From Bordetella parapertussis (GTDB taxonomy: Bacteria; Pseudomonadota; Gammaproteobacteria; Burkholderiales; Burkholderiaceae_B), in assembly GCA_945895265.1 (NCBI GenBank), contig CAMDEF010000005.1:1-64000 (forward strand): a DNA stretch of 64,000 nucleotides, read 5' to 3'. Of this stretch, positions 10,025 through 18,356 are shown one piece after another. The notes beneath the pieces are model-generated. The model had not been told where the DNA came from, ran no database searches, and saw nothing but the letters and a program-made list of their open reading frames with translations. A program made the position numbers and the translations under genes. Within the stretch, counting starts at the first letter, position 1; each line of letters opens with the position of its first letter.

Positions 10025-10220
10025 TTTTCTGGCGCTGGGCGGGTGGCTGTGGCCGGCTGACCGAGTCGGTCTGCTGCGCAGACTCCCCTCCGATTTTTTG
10101 TCTTGGCGGCGGCGGCCCAAACTCGCTTCGCTCAAACAAGGGCCGCCTTCATCCGCCAATCCTGCAAAATCCTCGGCGCCTCAAACATCCGGCCACAGCC
10201 ACCCGCCCAGCACCAGAAAA
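10025..10220. repeat. Long imperfect inverted repeat with nested palindromes (REP-like intergenic element)
   Basis: Two 32-base arms, 10025-10056 and 10189-10220, are reverse complements with one mismatch, separated by 132 bases. The loop is itself structured: a GACCGA/TCGGTC palindrome (10058-10070), GTCTGC/GCAGAC just after it, and GGCGGCCC pairing with GGGCCGCC around CTCGCTTCGCTC. It fills the gap between convergent fumarase and fhs. The dense nested symmetry without a stable coding frame suggests a mobile or repetitive intergenic element rather than a gene; a folded transcript could also end both neighbours. Whether copies exist elsewhere in the genome cannot be seen here. Confidence 0.75.
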
Positions 10221-10247
10221 GTCAGGGCACAAAGAACCCCCCAAAAC

Positions 10248-11921
10248 TCAAGACAACCCAGTAATCTGCCCCGCATCATTCACATCAATCCCATTCGCCG
10301 CAGGTACAGCAGGAAGCCCCGGCATAGTCATGATATCCCCACACACCATCACCACAAAGCCAGCACCTGCCGATAGCCTGACTTCACGAATCGTCAGCAC
10401 ATGACCGCTCGGTGCGCCTCGTAATTTGGCATCGGTCGAAAACGAATATTGTGTCTTCGCAATACACACCGGTAAATCACCGTATCCATCGCTTTGAAGC
10501 TGTGCGATCTGCGCACGGACTTTCGCGTCGGCGGTGATGCTGGCCGCGCCATAGGTTTTGGTTGCAATGGCTTGCACCTTGTCCCACAGCGAGTCTGAAT
10601 CTTGATATAAAAATTTAAAGTGATTCGGCTGCTCGCAGAGTTTGACGACAGCGTGCGCTAAGTCAGCTGCGCCCGCGCCGCCCTGTGCCCAGTGTTTCGC
10701 GAGTACCACTTCTACACCAAGCGCTGCGGTTGTGGCTTGTAACAAGGCAATTTCAGCGTCAGTGTCTTCTGTACGATGGTTGATCGCCACCACGCAAGGC
10801 AGTCCAAAATTCTGTGTGATGTTATGGATATGACGCTCAAGATTCACGAGCCCGGCGCGCAGTGCGTCAAGGTTTTCGGTACCGACGTCTTTCACTTCGA
10901 CGCCGCCGTGATACTTGAGTGCACGCACGGTGGCGACTAACACCACGGCTGAGGGTGTGAGCCCGGCTTTGCGGCATTTGATATCAAAGAATTTTTCGGC
11001 GCCTAAGTCTGCGCCAAAGCCTGCTTCAGTGACAACGTAATCTGCGAGTTTCAACGCGGTGGCTGTAGCCAATACCGTGTTGCAACCGTGCGCAATATTG
11101 GCAAAGGGGCCGCCGTGCACGATCGCAGGATTGTTTTCAAGTGTCTGTACAAGGTTTGGAGCGAGCGCTTCTTTTAAGAGTGCAGTCATTGCTCCTTGCG
11201 CTTGCAAATCACGCGCCAAAATTGGTTTGCCGGTCAGCGAGTAGCCGATGACGATATTGCCTAAGCGCTCTTTCAAGTCTTTTAAATTTTTGACCAGGCA
11301 AAAGATTGCCATGATCTCTGAGGCTACAACGATATCGAAATGGTCTTCGCGCGGAAAGCCGTTGGCGGTTCCGCCCAAGCCCACCACGATGTTTCGTAGG
11401 GCACGGTCATTTAAGTCAACCACGCGCCGCCAGTTCACACGACGGACGTCGATGCCGAGTTTATTGCCGTGATGAATATGATTATCGATCAGCGCGGCCA
11501 GCAGGTTGTTGGCCAGAGCGATTGCATTGAAATCGCCCGTGAAATGTAAATTGATGTCTTCCATCGGCACAATTTGCGCCATGCCGCCGCCCGCAGCGCC
11601 GCCCTTCATGCCAAAGACAGGGCCCAAAGACGGCTCGCGCAAACACATGATGGCGCGCTTGCCAATATGGTTCAGGGCATCGCCCAGACCAACGGTGGTG
11701 GTGGTTTTGCCTTCGCCCGCTGGGGTCGGCGAAATGGCGGTGACCAGCACTAGCTTGCCGTTGGGTCGTGAGGCGAGCGTGTCAATGTACTCAAGCGAAA
11801 GCTTGGCCTTGAAGCGCCCGTAGGGTTCGAGTTGTTCTGTGGCGATTCCGAGTCGGTCTGTTGCGAGTTCGAGAATTGGGCGTTTATTCGCGGCCTGAGC
11901 GATTTCAAGGTCACTGCGCAT
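10248..11921 (-). CDS. fhs: Formate--tetrahydrofolate ligase
   Basis: Fhs makes 10-formyl-THF from formate, THF and ATP, supplying one-carbon units or assimilating formate. The 557-residue monomer matches the family. The nucleotide-binding loop [18 protein letters not shown] is near residue 67, followed by [21 protein letters not shown], the THF-site region [23 protein letters not shown], and a C-terminal [26 protein letters not shown] end. The gene converges on fumarase across the inverted-repeat element and diverges from the IclR regulator. It is a stand-alone gene with no folD or purU beside it. Confidence 0.96.
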   Translation of the reverse strand: MRSDLEIAQAANKRPILELATDRLGIATEQLEPYGRFKAKLSLEYIDTLASRPNGKLVLVTAISPTPAGEGKTTTTVGLGDALNHIGKRAIMCLREPSLGPVFGMKGGAAGGGMAQIVPMEDINLHFTGDFNAIALANNLLAALIDNHIHHGNKLGIDVRRVNWRRVVDLNDRALRNIVVGLGGTANGFPREDHFDIVVASEIMAIFCLVKNLKDLKERLGNIVIGYSLTGKPILARDLQAQGAMTALLKEALAPNLVQTLENNPAIVHGGPFANIAHGCNTVLATATALKLADYVVTEAGFGADLGAEKFFDIKCRKAGLTPSAVVLVATVRALKYHGGVEVKDVGTENLDALRAGLVNLERHIHNITQNFGLPCVVAINHRTEDTDAEIALLQATTAALGVEVVLAKHWAQGGAGAADLAHAVVKLCEQPNHFKFLYQDSDSLWDKVQAIATKTYGAASITADAKVRAQIAQLQSDGYGDLPVCIAKTQYSFSTDAKLRGAPSGHVLTIREVRLSAGAGFVVMVCGDIMTMPGLPAVPAANGIDVNDAGQITGLS

Positions 11922-12061
11922 GTCAAAGGGATCCGGCGATGAGGATGTGTTGTCGAGGGCTTGATATTACTTGCGCCAAGTCACGCTGTAATCAAAAAGA
12001 CATGAAAACCCTAAGAATTCAAGCCAGACTTGTTTCAATCGAGAGTTTCTATCACCAAGAC

Positions 12062-12078
12062 GTGAAAAAATATTTCAC
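12062..12078. promoter_or_regulatory. 17-bp palindrome, candidate IclR-family operator
   Basis: GTGAAA and TTTCAC flank a 5-base AT centre, giving a symmetric site between the divergent fhs and iclR-type genes. Its shape resembles the TGGAAA-type inverted repeats bound by several IclR-family proteins. It lies 68 bases before the preferred regulator start, where autoregulation sites usually sit. This is inference from symmetry and position only. Confidence 0.4.
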
Positions 12079-12145
12079 AATATGGGATAGAATGAATGTT
12101 GCATCGCGCCAAATCGCGTTCGTTCAGCCTATCTTTACCTTCAAT

Positions 12146-12961
12146 ATGCTTCGTCACGTTTCATCTTTGGCCTCAGTGTCCGCGCAACCATCGTCTGACT
12201 CCATGGATATGGCGATCCAGGTGCTAGGGCGCGCCACGCAACTGCTGGATGCGTTGGCGGCGCAGCCCGATCCAGTTGCTTTAAAAGATTTGGCAAAAAC
12301 AACAGGGCTTCATACCTCAACCGCACATCGTATTTTGAGTGATTTGGTGATTGGGCGGTATGTTGATCGGGTCGACAACGGGTTGTATCAACTCGGTATG
12401 CGCTTACTTGAGTTGGGTTCGTTGGTGAAAGGGCGTTTGAACGTTCGCGAAGCGGCCCACGAAGCCATGCACGCTCTACACCGCTTGACTGGGCAAACTG
12501 TCAATTTATCGGTACAGCAGGGAGATGAAATTATTTACATCGACCGCGCCTGGAGCGAACGCTCGGGTATGCAAGTGGTACGCGCAATTGGTGGTCGTGC
12601 GCCGTTGCACTTGACCTCAAATGGTAAGTTGTTTCTTTCGGCGGCAGATGTTCGGCAGGTGCGTACTTACGCTACGCGAACGGGGCTCGCAGCAAGCACT
12701 GCAAATAGCATCACGACACTCGAAAAACTCGAGCAAGAATTATTGTTAGTACGCCAGCTTGGTTATGCCCGAGATAACGAAGAGCTTGAACTAGGTGTCC
12801 GTTGTATCGCCGCCGGAATCTACGACGATACGGGCAAGCTAGTGGCAGGGCTATCGATTTCAGCACCATCGGGGCGCTTGCAAGACGCCTGGATCCCCCA
12901 GTTAGTTGCCACCGCTGGCAGCATTTCAGAGGCGCTTGGCTATGAAGCCAGCGGCGCCTAG
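12146..12961 (+). CDS. IclR family transcriptional regulator
   Basis: A DNA-binding regulator of the IclR family. The N-terminal winged helix-turn-helix spans roughly residues 25-85 from this start (VLGRATQLLDALAA, then LAKTTGLHTSTAHRILSDL), and the C-terminal effector-binding domain follows (TVNLSVQQGDEIIYIDR, APLHLTSNGKLFL, ELELGVRCIAAGIYD). The open frame extends much further upstream, but those codons are not family-like and would cover the palindrome at 12062-12078; ATG 12146 or ATG 12203 fits the fold. It is divergent from fhs and convergent with the Bug gene ending at 12984. The effector is unknown; either neighbour could be a target. Confidence 0.88.
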   Translation: MLRHVSSLASVSAQPSSDSMDMAIQVLGRATQLLDALAAQPDPVALKDLAKTTGLHTSTAHRILSDLVIGRYVDRVDNGLYQLGMRLLELGSLVKGRLNVREAAHEAMHALHRLTGQTVNLSVQQGDEIIYIDRAWSERSGMQVVRAIGGRAPLHLTSNGKLFLSAADVRQVRTYATRTGLAASTANSITTLEKLEQELLLVRQLGYARDNEELELGVRCIAAGIYDDTGKLVAGLSISAPSGRLQDAWIPQLVATAGSISEALGYEASGA

Positions 12962-12983
12962 GCTAAGTCAGACTGCAACGCCG

Positions 12984-14006
12984 CTACTTTAAAGTGATGC
13001 CGCGTTCTTTGACGAGCGCGCCCCAGCGCTTGACCTCGAGTTCGATCAGTTGGGCGAAGGCTTCGGGTGAGTCTTTGGCTGGCGTCAAGCCATCGGTGGC
13101 TAACTGCTCGGCAGTCGCTGGGTCACTGAGCACTTCAATGATGGCTTTGTTTAATTTGTCGACAATACCCTTGGGGATACCCTTGGGGCCAATCAGACCG
13201 TGCCAGACGGCAACGTCAAAGTCTGGATACCCCGACTCGATCACTGTCGGCAAGTTGGGCAGCGCAGCGAGCCGCTCTTTCGTGGTGACCGCCAAGCCTT
13301 GCAGTTTGCCTGATTTGACGTGCGGTACCGTTGAGGCCACCGTGCCAAACATAAACTGAACTGTGCCAGAGATCGTGTCGGTTAGAGCTGGAGAGGTGCC
13401 TTTATAGGGAATATGAAGAGCTTGTACACCGGCAGCGCTTAAGAAATATTCTGTTGCAATGTGAGTGATGCTACCGCTACCTGACGAGGCATAGGCCAGT
13501 TTGCCGGGTTCTTGTTTTGCACGCTCTACCAGTTCTTTGAGAGTCTTGATTTGTGTACCGGGGTTTGTGGCGATCACGAAGGGGCCGCTCGCCAGGCGAG
13601 CAACTGCGGTAATGTCTTTGACTGGATCAAAAGGCAACGTATACAGATTGGCGTTGACTGTGTAGCTTGTGGCAGCTAAAAACAGCGTGTAGCCATCACC
13701 GGCAGAGCGCAGTGCGACTTCAGCGCCCAAATTACCCCCCGCGCCGGGCCGATTTTCAACATAGACAGTTTGTCCGAGTTTTGGGGTCAGACGTTGCGCC
13801 ACAATTCGCGCAATGAAGTCTGAGCCGCCACCTGGGGCAAAGCCGACAACGATTTTGATTGACTTGGTTGGGTACTCGGCTGCGCTTTGCGCGGCTTGGG
13901 CATGGACAAGAGGCGCCACGCAGAGCAGGGTGCCCAAAACGGCAGCGGCGCAAAGCAGGCGCCTGAGAGAGGCAGATTGAGAGTATTTACCGAGATGAGC
14001 CATCAT
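12984..14006 (-). CDS. Bug family (TctC-type) periplasmic solute-binding protein
   Basis: A 340-residue periplasmic receptor of the tripartite tricarboxylate transporter type, the family greatly expanded in Bordetella and relatives. From ATG 14006 (AAGGA 6 bases upstream) there is a signal peptide with hydrophobic core LLCAAAVLGTLLCVAPL and a cut near VHAQA. The mature start YPTKSIKIVVGFAPGGGSDFIAR and then VYVENRPGAGGNLG are classic Bug signatures. No tctA or tctB membrane genes are nearby, so it is an orphan receptor with unknown ligand. It ends 22 bases from the convergent IclR regulator, a possible controller. The longer upstream frame would overlap the phasin promoter region and is rejected. 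Confidence 0.92.
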   Translation of the reverse strand: MMAHLGKYSQSASLRRLLCAAAVLGTLLCVAPLVHAQAAQSAAEYPTKSIKIVVGFAPGGGSDFIARIVAQRLTPKLGQTVYVENRPGAGGNLGAEVALRSAGDGYTLFLAATSYTVNANLYTLPFDPVKDITAVARLASGPFVIATNPGTQIKTLKELVERAKQEPGKLAYASSGSGSITHIATEYFLSAAGVQALHIPYKGTSPALTDTISGTVQFMFGTVASTVPHVKSGKLQGLAVTTKERLAALPNLPTVIESGYPDFDVAVWHGLIGPKGIPKGIVDKLNKAIIEVLSDPATAEQLATDGLTPAKDSPEAFAQLIELEVKRWGALVKERGITLK

Positions 14007-14080
14007 GTAGATTCCTTGAGTCAATGCTAGGTAGTCGAGGGGAGAAGTGCACCAAAGTCGATCAATTTGTTGTATTTTGG

Positions 14081-14093
14081 TGCGTTGCAACAA
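14081..14093. promoter_or_regulatory. TGC-N3-GCA-N-CAA site 1, candidate phasin-gene repressor operator
   Basis: TGCGTTGCAACAA sits just upstream of the phasin -35 box and lies inside a wider symmetric stretch (TTTTG at 14075, CAAAA at 14095). It shares the pattern TGC-N3-GCA-N-CAA with a second site at 14138-14150. PhaR-type regulators of phasin genes are known to bind TGC-rich repeats, so PhaR is the natural candidate, by inference. Confidence 0.5.
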
Positions 14094-14101
14094 AAAAATT
14101 G

Positions 14102-14129
14102 TTGACAGACGGGTGGGATTGCTTAAAAT
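14102..14129 (+). promoter_or_regulatory. Sigma-70 type promoter of the phasin gene
   Basis: A consensus -35 TTGACA (14102-14107) is followed after 16 bases by the -10 TAAAAT (14124-14129). The predicted transcription start is near 14136, about 55 bases before the phasin ATG. It is one of the best matches to the housekeeping promoter in the window, as expected for an abundant granule protein. Confidence 0.75.
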
Positions 14130-14137
14130 GACACTTG

Positions 14138-14150
14138 TGCAGTGCAGCAA
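14138..14150. promoter_or_regulatory. TGC-N3-GCA-N-CAA site 2, over the predicted phasin transcription start
   Basis: TGCAGTGCAGCAA matches the pattern of site 1 and covers the predicted +1 to +15. Two like sites, one before the -35 and one over the start, are a common repressor layout. A further TGC-rich stretch (TTCTGCAAAACGC) follows immediately. Confidence 0.5.
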
Positions 14151-14190
14151 ATTCTGCAAAACGCTTTGATCCTAACCCCAGGAGCCCGCC

Positions 14191-14766
14191 ATGTCAGCTA
14201 TCCCTCAGCAAGTTCTTAACAGCCAAAAAGCTGCTATTGATACCTTTGTCGCCGTTCAAACCAGCATGTTCACTGGTTTCGAAAAATTCGTTGACCTGAA
14301 CCTGAAAGTCATGAAAGCGACTTTAGATGAAGTGTCGCAAAAATCACAACAAGTTGCCGGTATCAAAGACGCACAAGAGGCTGTTGCTTTGTCGTCAAAT
14401 CTGGCTCAACCTGCCGCTGAGAAAGCCATGTCTTACAGCAAGCACGTGTATGACATCGTGTCTGGTGTTCAGGCCGACCTCACTAAGCTTGGTGAGACCC
14501 ATGCTGCTGAAGGTCAAAAGCATGTGCATGACGCGATTGAACAGTTTAGCAAGCATGCTCCTGCTGGTTCAGAAAGCGCTGTCGCCATGATTAAAAGCGG
14601 TCTGGCTCAAGCCACAACTGCTTACGACGCAATGACCAAAGCTGCTAAACAAGCCGCCGAAACCGCTGAAAAGAACCTGACTGCGGCCGCCGCAGCAACG
14701 TTCAAAGCCGCCGGTGATGCAGCTGAAACAGTGAAAGCCACAACACGTGGTCGTAAAGCAGCTTAA
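14191..14766 (+). CDS. Phasin family protein (polyhydroxyalkanoate granule-associated)
   Basis: Phasins coat intracellular polyhydroxyalkanoate granules and control their number and size. The 191-residue protein has the typical phasin_2 opening (residues about 5-100: QQVLNSQKAAIDTFVAVQ, then FEKFVDLNLKVMKATLDE) and is almost entirely predicted amphipathic helix. The C-terminal quarter is an Ala/Lys-rich segment (AETAEKNLTAAAAATFKAAGDA) ending RGRKAA, similar to PhaP tails. CAGGAG precedes ATG 14191. It has its own strong promoter with two candidate operators, and a 20-bp tandem repeat follows its stop. No pha synthesis genes are adjacent. Confidence 0.92.
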   Translation: MSAIPQQVLNSQKAAIDTFVAVQTSMFTGFEKFVDLNLKVMKATLDEVSQKSQQVAGIKDAQEAVALSSNLAQPAAEKAMSYSKHVYDIVSGVQADLTKLGETHAAEGQKHVHDAIEQFSKHAPAGSESAVAMIKSGLAQATTAYDAMTKAAKQAAETAEKNLTAAAAATFKAAGDAAETVKATTRGRKAA

Positions 14767-14785
14767 GTAAAAACCTTGCTTTAGT

Positions 14786-14825
14786 GGCTGTTTGAATTGA
14801 GTCGCGGCTGTTTGAACTGAGTCGT
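14786..14825. repeat. 20-bp tandem duplication after the phasin gene
   Basis: GGCTGTTTGAATTGAGTCGC (14786-14805) is followed immediately by a second copy differing at two positions (14806-14825). The repeat is in the phasin 3' region upstream of the terminator-like structure. Confidence 0.85.
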
Positions 14826-14845
14826 GATGCAGTTCGGTAAGTTGT

Positions 14846-14940
14846 AAAAGCCTTTTGCCCGCCAGGGTGTTGCATCTAGTCCCGACAACTTCTAGTTGTT
14901 ATGGATCTGGTTGCAGTCGCTAGGTGGGCAAAAGGCTTTT
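14846..14940. terminator. Bidirectional terminator-like inverted repeat with long structured loop
   Basis: Arms 14846-14860 and 14926-14940 are exact 15-base complements (AAAAGCCTTTTGCCC type), with a T-run after the second arm on the plus strand and a short T-run on the minus strand. The 65-base loop holds a smaller ACAAC/GTTGT hairpin. The element lies between the convergent phasin and pyrD genes, so it probably ends both transcripts. The loop is unusually long for a simple terminator. Confidence 0.65.
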
Positions 14941-14989
14941 TATCGTACGTTTCGGGCATTTTGGTGAGTGACGCGTGTCAGCTTGGCGC

Positions 14990-16039
14990 TTACCGCCGTG
15001 CAGCAGCCATCGCTTTTACACATTCACTCACTAGCGCTGGCCCGCGATAGATCAGCCCGGTATAGACCTGCACCGCATCCGCACCCGCAGCGATTTTTTC
15101 AGCGGCATGTTGACCAGCAACAATCCCTCCTACCCCAATAATCGCGAGTTCTGCCCCTACGCGCTGTCGCAAGCGTGCGATCACTTCGAGTGACCGCGCG
15201 TGTAGGGGGGCGCCTGACAGGCCACCGGCTTCTTCTGCGTGCTGCATACCTTGCACCGCAGAGCGCTCAAGTGTGGTGTTGGTGGCGATGACACCGTCAA
15301 TACCGTGTCGTGGTAGCACTTGGGCAATGATATCGATTTGTTCTTCGTTCAAATCGGGTGCGATCTTGACGGCCAAGGGAACACGTCGACCATGCTGCTC
15401 GGTGAGCTCAAGCCGACGTTGTTGGAGCTGAGATAACAGTTGATCGAGCTCGTGCTCGCCCTGAAGTGCACGTAAGTTTTTTGTATTTGGCGAAGAGATA
15501 TTGACCGTGATGTAATCGGCGTGCGGGTACACACCAGCCAAGCCAATCAAATAGTCACTGGCGGCTTGTTCAATCGGCGTATCGGCATTTTTTCCGATGT
15601 TGAGCCCGACGATTCCGCCCTTGCTGCGCCAAGTGCTGCGTGACACGTTGGCTAAAAACGTATCAAGCCCTAAGTTGTTGAAGCCTAACCGGTTGATTAA
15701 GGCCTGGGCTTGTGGGATCCGGAACATGCGGGGCTTTGGGTTGCCAGTCTGCCCTCGAGGTGTCACCGTGCCGACCTCGATAAAACCGAAACCCAGATTG
15801 CCCATGGCGTCGATATGCGCCCCGTTTTTATCGAGTCCGGCAGCCAACCCAACGCGATTGAGCAGGGGCAAACCCATTAGCGTGGCGGGATCGGACACTC
15901 TGCTATGCATCATCCCGCGTGTCAGCGAACAATCGTAGGCCTTTTGCAGGGTATGCAGAGTGGTCTCGTGAGCAGCTTCGGCGTCAAGCGCAAAAAGCGC
16001 CTGGCGTGCAAGTGGATAGGCTTGAAAAAGGAATGACAT
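14990..16039 (-). CDS. pyrD: Dihydroorotate dehydrogenase (quinone), class 2
   Basis: Oxidises dihydroorotate to orotate in pyrimidine synthesis, passing electrons to membrane quinone through FMN. The 349 residues have the class 2 N-terminal membrane-associating helix ([26 protein letters not shown]). The core shows [51 protein letters not shown] with the class 2 catalytic Ser, and IIGVGGI near the FMN phosphate site. It is last in the leftward run MFS-hypothetical-NUDIX-aat-bpt-pyrD, separated from bpt by a 150-base repeat-rich spacer. Confidence 0.97.
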   Translation of the reverse strand: MSFLFQAYPLARQALFALDAEAAHETTLHTLQKAYDCSLTRGMMHSRVSDPATLMGLPLLNRVGLAAGLDKNGAHIDAMGNLGFGFIEVGTVTPRGQTGNPKPRMFRIPQAQALINRLGFNNLGLDTFLANVSRSTWRSKGGIVGLNIGKNADTPIEQAASDYLIGLAGVYPHADYITVNISSPNTKNLRALQGEHELDQLLSQLQQRRLELTEQHGRRVPLAVKIAPDLNEEQIDIIAQVLPRHGIDGVIATNTTLERSAVQGMQHAEEAGGLSGAPLHARSLEVIARLRQRVGAELAIIGVGGIVAGQHAAEKIAAGADAVQVYTGLIYRGPALVSECVKAMAAARR

Positions 16040-16063
16040 AAGCAGTGTGAAAATGTAGAGGTT

Positions 16064-16125
16064 TAAAAAAATCTAGGATTAAAAATCTAGGTGTAAACAA
16101 ATAGGTATAAAAAATCTAGATGTAA
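16064..16125. repeat. Degenerate A-tract/ATCTAG array upstream of pyrD
   Basis: About four imperfect units of 14-16 bases, each an A-run followed by ATCTAG or a close variant, fill the spacer between bpt and pyrD. The same A-run plus ATCTAG vocabulary appears at 2141-2225. There is no open frame or stable hairpin. The array lies where a pyrD promoter or leader would be expected. Confidence 0.7.
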
Positions 16126-16128
16126 AAA

Positions 16129-16170
16129 ATCGAGAGATCAAATAGCGGAATCGAGAGATCAAATAGCGGA
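16129..16170. repeat. Perfect 21-bp tandem duplication
   Basis: The 21-base unit beginning ATCGAGAGATCAAATAGCGG occurs twice head to tail without a mismatch (16129-16149 and 16150-16170), directly adjoining the degenerate A-tract array. Exact identity suggests a recent duplication or a copy-number-variable repeat. Confidence 0.92.
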
Positions 16171-16189
16171 AGACTAAGGATTTTAAAAA

Positions 16190-16933
16190 TTACCGTTCGA
16201 GAACAGGGGCGGGCGGGTCGTTATGCCAGGCGCCTCGGTAGCGATATTGCGCAGGCATGTAGTTTGATTTGTAGGCCATCTTGGGGCTCTGTTCGATCCA
16301 GTAGCCTAAGTACAACCATTGTAAATTGAGTTGACGGCACTGCTGAATTTGCCACAGGATGCTGTAGGTGCCCAAGCTGCCTGTGAGTGCAGGATCGTAA
16401 AAGGTGTACACCGACGATAAGCCCTGTTCAAGCACGTCGATAATTGACACCATACACAACTTGCCGTCTTCGTCGCGAAACTCAACCAGCCTAGTGTTAA
16501 CTCGACTCGCTAATAAAAATTGACCATATTGGGCCTGATTGTCTTCATCCATGCCCCCGCCAGGGTGGCGCGCGGCCTGATAGCTCGTATAGAGCGAGTA
16601 GTGCTCTTGTGACCAAGCTAGCTTGGCGACCAACGGGCGCAGATCTTGGTGTCGTTTCAGAACACGTCTTTGTGTACGGCCAGGTGTAAAACTGTTGACG
16701 TCTACCCGAACCGGTATACACGCCTGACAGTCGTCACAGTGCGGTCGATACGTAAACAACCCACTGCGCCTAAACCCTTCGTCAACGAGTTGTGAGTAAG
16801 TGTCACTGTTGATGAGGTGACTGGGTGCTGCCACCTGCGAGCGCGCTTGGCGCTCAGGAAGGTAGCTGCAGGCGTAGGGTGCAGTCGCGTAAAACTGAAG
16901 CGCAGCGAACGGTAGTTCTTTAATTTGACTCAT
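16190..16933 (-). CDS. bpt: Aspartate/glutamate leucyltransferase
   Basis: Bpt transfers Leu from leucyl-tRNA to proteins with N-terminal Asp or Glu, marking them for ClpS/ClpAP degradation. The 247-residue protein has the ATE-type N-terminal domain with cysteines in [13 protein letters not shown] and in [12 protein letters not shown], and the C-terminal GNAT-like domain ([21 protein letters not shown], then [19 protein letters not shown]). Length and the closing YRYRG motif fit bacterial Bpt rather than eukaryotic arginyltransferase. It lies 52 bases downstream of aat, which acts on Lys/Arg N-termini, so both N-degron transferases are made together. Confidence 0.93.
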   Translation of the reverse strand: MSQIKELPFAALQFYATAPYACSYLPERQARSQVAAPSHLINSDTYSQLVDEGFRRSGLFTYRPHCDDCQACIPVRVDVNSFTPGRTQRRVLKRHQDLRPLVAKLAWSQEHYSLYTSYQAARHPGGGMDEDNQAQYGQFLLASRVNTRLVEFRDEDGKLCMVSIIDVLEQGLSSVYTFYDPALTGSLGTYSILWQIQQCRQLNLQWLYLGYWIEQSPKMAYKSNYMPAQYRYRGAWHNDPPAPVLER

Positions 16934-16985
16934 GCGAAACGTCTAAAGAGCGCCTGTGTGATGATTGTAAGAATAGTACAGATCG

Positions 16986-17753
16986 TCACAATTGGCACGA
17001 GCGGGGATGGTGTAAAACGCCCGCATCATCTAACCAGCCAGTTTGCCAGGCAATATCTGGGGCAGCCGTGTGCTGTCGCACATGCGCAAGAAATTGTTCG
17101 CGTGGCACCGGGCACGCTCCCATGCTCGCTAAATGAGAGGTTTGCATTTGGCAGTCAATCCAGCTGACCTGCTGTTGCCGTAAAAACCATACTAGGTGTG
17201 CCAGCGCAATTTTTGAGGCATCAGTTGCCCGACTAAACATTGACTCACCAAAAAACATCTTACCGATGCTCACGCCATAGAGGCCACCCATCAAGCGGCC
17301 GTTGATCCACGTTTCAATGCTATGTGCTTGCCCCGCAAGATGCCACGCCTGATAGGCCAGCTGCATCTCGGCAGTGATCCAAGTACCAGGCTGACCGCCG
17401 GCTGCAGCTCGGGCGCAGCCTCGCATCACCGCAGCGAAATCGGTATCGACCTTTACGACGACCTCAAAGTTTGCAGCACGTTGGGCTGTGGCAATTTGAC
17501 GCAACCGTTTGCGTAACGAGTGCGACACATGAAGCGCGTCACATTTGAGAACCATACGCGGATCAGGCGACCACCATAAGGGCGGCTCGTCGTGTGAAAA
17601 CCACGGAAAAATACCCTGTGTGTAAGCTGAACGCAAACGTGGGATGGATAAATCTGCGCCTACCGCCAGTAAACCTGCAGGTTCGGCTAGCGCCTGAGAG
17701 ACCGGTGGAAACGGTGAGTCTGGCTCGAGCCAAGTTAGCGGCAAAGACCCCAA
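16986..17753 (-). CDS. aat: Leucyl/phenylalanyl-tRNA--protein transferase
   Basis: Aat attaches Leu or Phe to proteins with N-terminal Arg or Lys, creating degrons for ClpS. The 255 residues carry the family signature [32 protein letters not shown] (N-terminal third), [23 protein letters not shown], the [16 protein letters not shown] block and [16 protein letters not shown]. It follows the NUDIX gene by 15 bases and precedes bpt, in an operon-like array. The translation ends at a TGA overlapping no other gene. Confidence 0.96.
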   Translation of the reverse strand: MGSLPLTWLEPDSPFPPVSQALAEPAGLLAVGADLSIPRLRSAYTQGIFPWFSHDEPPLWWSPDPRMVLKCDALHVSHSLRKRLRQIATAQRAANFEVVVKVDTDFAAVMRGCARAAAGGQPGTWITAEMQLAYQAWHLAGQAHSIETWINGRLMGGLYGVSIGKMFFGESMFSRATDASKIALAHLVWFLRQQQVSWIDCQMQTSHLASMGACPVPREQFLAHVRQHTAAPDIAWQTGWLDDAGVLHHPRSCQL

Positions 17754-17768
17754 GATCGACTCAGATCC

Positions 17769-18350
17769 TTAACGTTTTGTCAGGCCTAGCGAGTAATGAT
17801 GCGTCTCGAAGTGACCGGTTTCGCGCTCGCGAAGATAGTGCTTCAGCGTAGTTGAAACAGATTTAAAGGCGAGGTTATCCCAGGGAATGTCATCTAGGCC
17901 ATACCAGCGCGCCTCAAGCGTTTCAGGGCCTGGGTCAAGTTCGGGGCCTAAAGCCTTGGCTAAAAAATACACGTGGACCTGATCCACATGCGGAATATTA
18001 ATCACAGTGTAGAGTTGACCAAGTTCGATGCGTACGCCTGCTTCTTCTTGGGTTTCTCGAGCAGCGCCTTCATCCATCGCTTCGCCGAGCTCCATAAACC
18101 CTGCGGGAAGGGTCCAGGTATTGGCGCGCGGCTCGATCGCGCGCAGGCACAATAAAATTTTGTCACCCAAAATTGGCAGCGTGCCCACGACTAAACGTGG
18201 GTTTTGATAATGCACGGCACCGCAGGCTTCACAAAGGTCTCGCTCGCGATTGTCGCCCTCGAGAAGTTTGCGAACGTTTAGCGTACCGCACTGACTGCAA
18301 AATTTTTGCTGTCGCGGCGCCGGAAAATAAAACTCAGATGGGTGGCTCAT
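17769..18350 (-). CDS. NUDIX hydrolase with N-terminal zinc ribbon
   Basis: A predicted nucleoside-diphosphate-linked hydrolase of 193 residues. Residues about 17-50 have two Cys pairs (CSQCGTLNV and CEACGAVHYQNPR), a zinc ribbon seen in NudC-like NUDIX proteins. The NUDIX box is complete: GFMELGEAMDEGAARETQEEAGV, with the REx2EE metal-binding core. The substrate cannot be read from sequence; NADH/ADP-ribose-type compounds are typical of zinc-ribbon relatives. It sits between a hypothetical gene (7 bases upstream) and aat (15 bases downstream). Confidence 0.9.
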   Translation of the reverse strand: MSHPSEFYFPAPRQQKFCSQCGTLNVRKLLEGDNRERDLCEACGAVHYQNPRLVVGTLPILGDKILLCLRAIEPRANTWTLPAGFMELGEAMDEGAARETQEEAGVRIELGQLYTVINIPHVDQVHVYFLAKALGPELDPGPETLEARWYGLDDIPWDNLAFKSVSTTLKHYLRERETGHFETHHYSLGLTKR

Positions 18351-18356
18351 AGGCCG

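Noticed and set aside
9863..10159. Minus-strand frames of 98 and 76 codons in the fumarase/fhs gap
   Set aside because: They translate the same repeat element and overlap the end of fumarase; no ribosome site or recognisable fold.
10098..10376. Open frame of 92 codons on the plus strand across the inverted repeat
   Set aside because: It is read through the palindromic arms and into the 3' end of fhs antisense; composition (Ser/Pro/Arg-rich) and lack of a start signal show it is a by-product of the GC-rich repeat.
11861..12145. Upstream extension of the IclR reading frame
   Set aside because: The extra codons do not resemble the family, would overlap the fhs start and cover a palindromic operator candidate.
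14007..14159. Upstream extension of the Bug gene frame
   Set aside because: It would precede the signal peptide, cross the phasin promoter and lack a ribosome site; ATG 14006 has AAGGA at proper spacing.
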